From: an uncultured Cetobacterium sp.
GTDB taxonomy: Bacteria; Fusobacteriota; Fusobacteriia; Fusobacteriales; Fusobacteriaceae
DNA length: 64,000 nucleotides
Assembly (NCBI RefSeq): GCF_947072685.1
Contig: NZ_CAMTIK010000007.1
Location: 40,316 to 104,315 of the forward strand
Direction: 5' to 3'
Position numbers and translations under genes: made by a program. Shown in pieces: positions 62,536-64,000 of the stretch. Below the pieces are notes generated by a model. It worked only from the letters and a program-made list of their open reading frames with translations, was not told the origin of the DNA and made no database searches. The number at the start of each line of letters is the position of its first letter. The first letter of the stretch is position 1.

Positions 62536-64000
62536 ATTCTATTAATTCTCCCCCTTCTGAATAAAAATTATGATCTCCTATCCAAGAGATATCGTTATTA
62601 TAATTATCTTCGTAAATATAATGTCCCTCTTCTCTCATATTTCCATTGGAATAATAACTTATAAATCTATATACACTTTCATCTGATAAATAAATTGTAG
62701 TACTCTCTAAAATCTCATTAAGATAGTTTTGTGTATCTATAAACTTTCCGTCCTCTGAATAGTTTGTCACTATTTTTAAAGATTTATTTTGATTAAATGT
62801 TAGTAGCTCACCTATCCAATAAAATACATTTTCATCTCTAAAGAAAACTCCCTTTTGTATCAGAATTTCATTTTCATCATAACGCTCTATTGAGTATTTG
62901 TTTTCTCCAACTATTTTCTGTTTTTTTCTTAAATTTCCATTTTCATAATAAGAGGTTTCTAATATCTCAGATCCCTGAGTTATATTATATGAGTAATCTT
63001 GGTCGTTATGCTCACAAAGAGCATTCTCCCATTGAATATAGCTTTTTAAAGCTCCCGATTCATAATATGATTTTGAATAATTTAAGTACGAGTTACAATC
63101 AATTAAATCATATTTACTAATTGATTGTAACTCTCCTGTTTCATAAAACCACTGAGATATTCCAACTCTTAATCCATTTTTATAAGCTAATTTAGCATAC
63201 AATTTACCATTTTCATAATAAAGTAACGAATCATCTATTGGAGCATTATTAGAATAATATGTCTCATCTTGTAGCTGACCAGATTTATAATATTTAAAAA
63301 ACTTCCCACAACGTTTTCCATCTTCTAAATCTATGATACATTCTATTTGGCCGTTCTCATAATAGCTTTTAAACTCGCAATTTTCTTTTCCTAAAATATA
63401 AAAACTATCAGTTTTTATAACTCCATTTTTGTAATAGTCTTTATACTCTCCATCTATTAAGTTGTCCACATAAGAACAAATCTTTTTTAGCTGACCATTT
63501 TCATAAAAAGTCCATCCCATTCCAATATATTCATTACTATTATTAAAAGTTCCTATGCTCATCAAATTTCCATTTAAATAGTATTCCACAATTTTTGAAA
63601 ACTTTTTAAATTTATATACTTTACTTTTTAATTCACCTGTTTCGTAAAATTCTATTGTTTGATTTAAATTTGTTAAAAATTTTAAACTTCCATCCTCATA
63701 ATAATATTTAGAAGTTCCTACCAACTCTCCATCTTTATACTCTTGCTCTTCTAGTAAAATATCTTTTTCATTATAAAGAAAACGTGGTCCATTTTTTATA
63801 AATTCAAAATTCTCTGTACAATACTCTTTTAAAGCTGGATTAATAACAAGAGTATTGTATCCATTTGGAGTTACAATCCTCTGAGACATTAAGTTATTTG
63901 TAGCATTTTCAAAAACTTCTATCTTTATTATATTTTTATCAGTTATATCAAAAGTTATATCTTCATAAGAGGATTCATTAAAAATACTTCTAATAACTCC
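62525..64000 (-). CDS. YwqK/MORN-variant repeat protein (5' end outside the window)
   Basis: The frame is open from the right edge to TAG 62525 (491 codons seen). An internal ATG at 63889 has no ribosome site. The sequence upstream of it continues sensibly (ESSYEDITFDITDKNI), so the true start is beyond the window. The protein is almost wholly YwqK-type repeats of about 20-24 residues (for example YYENGQIECIIDLEDGKRCG and KYYKSGQLQDETYY), more than ten copies. Such proteins are often annotated as antitoxin-like or MORN-variant proteins. Function unknown; it leads the chain of overlapping genes. Confidence 0.8.
   Translation of the reverse strand, partial: GVIRSIFNESSYEDITFDITDKNIIKIEVFENATNNLMSQRIVTPNGYNTLVINPALKEYCTENFEFIKNGPRFLYNEKDILLEEQEYKDGELVGTSKYYYEDGSLKFLTNLNQTIEFYETGELKSKVYKFKKFSKIVEYYLNGNLMSIGTFNNSNEYIGMGWTFYENGQLKKICSYVDNLIDGEYKDYYKNGVIKTDSFYILGKENCEFKSYYENGQIECIIDLEDGKRCGKFFKYYKSGQLQDETYYSNNAPIDDSLLYYENGKLYAKLAYKNGLRVGISQWFYETGELQSISKYDLIDCNSYLNYSKSYYESGALKSYIQWENALCEHNDQDYSYNITQGSEILETSYYENGNLRKKQKIVGENKYSIERYDENEILIQKGVFFRDENVFYWIGELLTFNQNKSLKIVTNYSEDGKFIDTQNYLNEILESTTIYLSDESVYRFISYYSNGNMREEGHYIYEDNYNNDISWIGDHNFYSEGGELIEYEK

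Noticed and set aside
62525..63889. ATG 63889 as the start of the YwqK-repeat gene
   Set aside because: It has no ribosome site, and the frame continues upstream to the window edge with plausible protein sequence, so the gene is treated as 5' partial.
1..64000. CRISPR arrays, insertion sequences, tRNA or rRNA genes
   Set aside because: I looked for regularly spaced repeats, transposase motifs, terminal inverted repeats and tRNA/rRNA signatures and found none I could support.

Overview
The window is AT-rich, densely coded DNA from an anaerobic diderm bacterium, most likely a member of the Fusobacteriota (Fusobacterium or Cetobacterium type). This is inferred from gene content, not from a marker gene. 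Outer-membrane functions (a small beta-barrel protein, a TolC/RND efflux operon, a DUF4403 protein, lipoproteins) sit beside fermentative anaerobe functions ([FeFe] hydrogenase and its HydE/HydG/HydF maturases, histidine fermentation through formimidoyl-THF, the GltS glutamate symporter, ferredoxin-type and flavin redox proteins) and strong GGAGG ribosome sites. I see no rRNA, tRNA, CRISPR array, insertion sequence or phage.

Layout. 1-10.1 kb: end of an unidentified gene, a small outer-membrane protein, an oligoendopeptidase F and an old yellow enzyme pair, then a three-gene RND efflux operon whose TolC carries an extra N-terminal domain. 10.1-16.9 kb (minus): GltS with a tiny lipoprotein downstream, and a four-gene redox operon (disulfide-oxidoreductase-like flavoprotein, EamA exporter, Fe-S protein, FMN/FAD lipoprotein). 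16.9-20 kb: minCDE and a stand-alone sugar-ABC ATPase. 20-25.1 kb: a divergent galactose locus (galM and a ROK regulator against galK-galT). 25.1-27.6 kb: GIY-YIG protein, TSUP exporter, glycine-zipper lipoprotein, TSCPD protein, Rrf2 regulator and a small membrane protein. 27.7-35.1 kb: a poorly understood region with a coiled-coil protein, a helix-hairpin-helix/sigma-region-4 protein, a BCCT transporter and a UvrD-type helicase with an N-terminal RelE-like domain and C-terminal repeats. 35.1-39.5 kb: [FeFe] hydrogenase, DUF4403 protein, Gfo/Idh oxidoreductase. 39.6-45.3 kb: histidine-utilisation operon (transporter, hutH, ftcD, hutI, fchA) without urocanase. 45.4-50.4 kb: hydE-hydG-hydF behind asnA. 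50.4-57.2 kb: HAD phosphatase and PNP; membrane protein, PHP phosphatase and FabK; and a MerR regulator divergent from a MATE pump. 57.3-64 kb: a chain of tightly packed or overlapping minus-strand genes with YwqK/MORN-like repeats, running off the window edge.

The most interesting signal is upstream of asnA. A strong promoter is followed by a 30-residue leader ORF, 15 of whose codons are Asn, then a hairpin and an intrinsic terminator in front of the asnA ribosome site. This is the layout of ribosome-mediated transcription attenuation, sensing asparagine through tRNA-Asn charging. No terminator separates asnA from hydEGF, so the same switch could also feed into hydrogenase maturation. Other notable items are the RelE-UvrD-ankyrin fusion placed 11 bp before the hydrogenase gene, a hydrogenase with a worn-down NuoF-like N-terminus, the ABC-substrate-binding-like/TolC fusion, and a textbook MerR operator-promoter.
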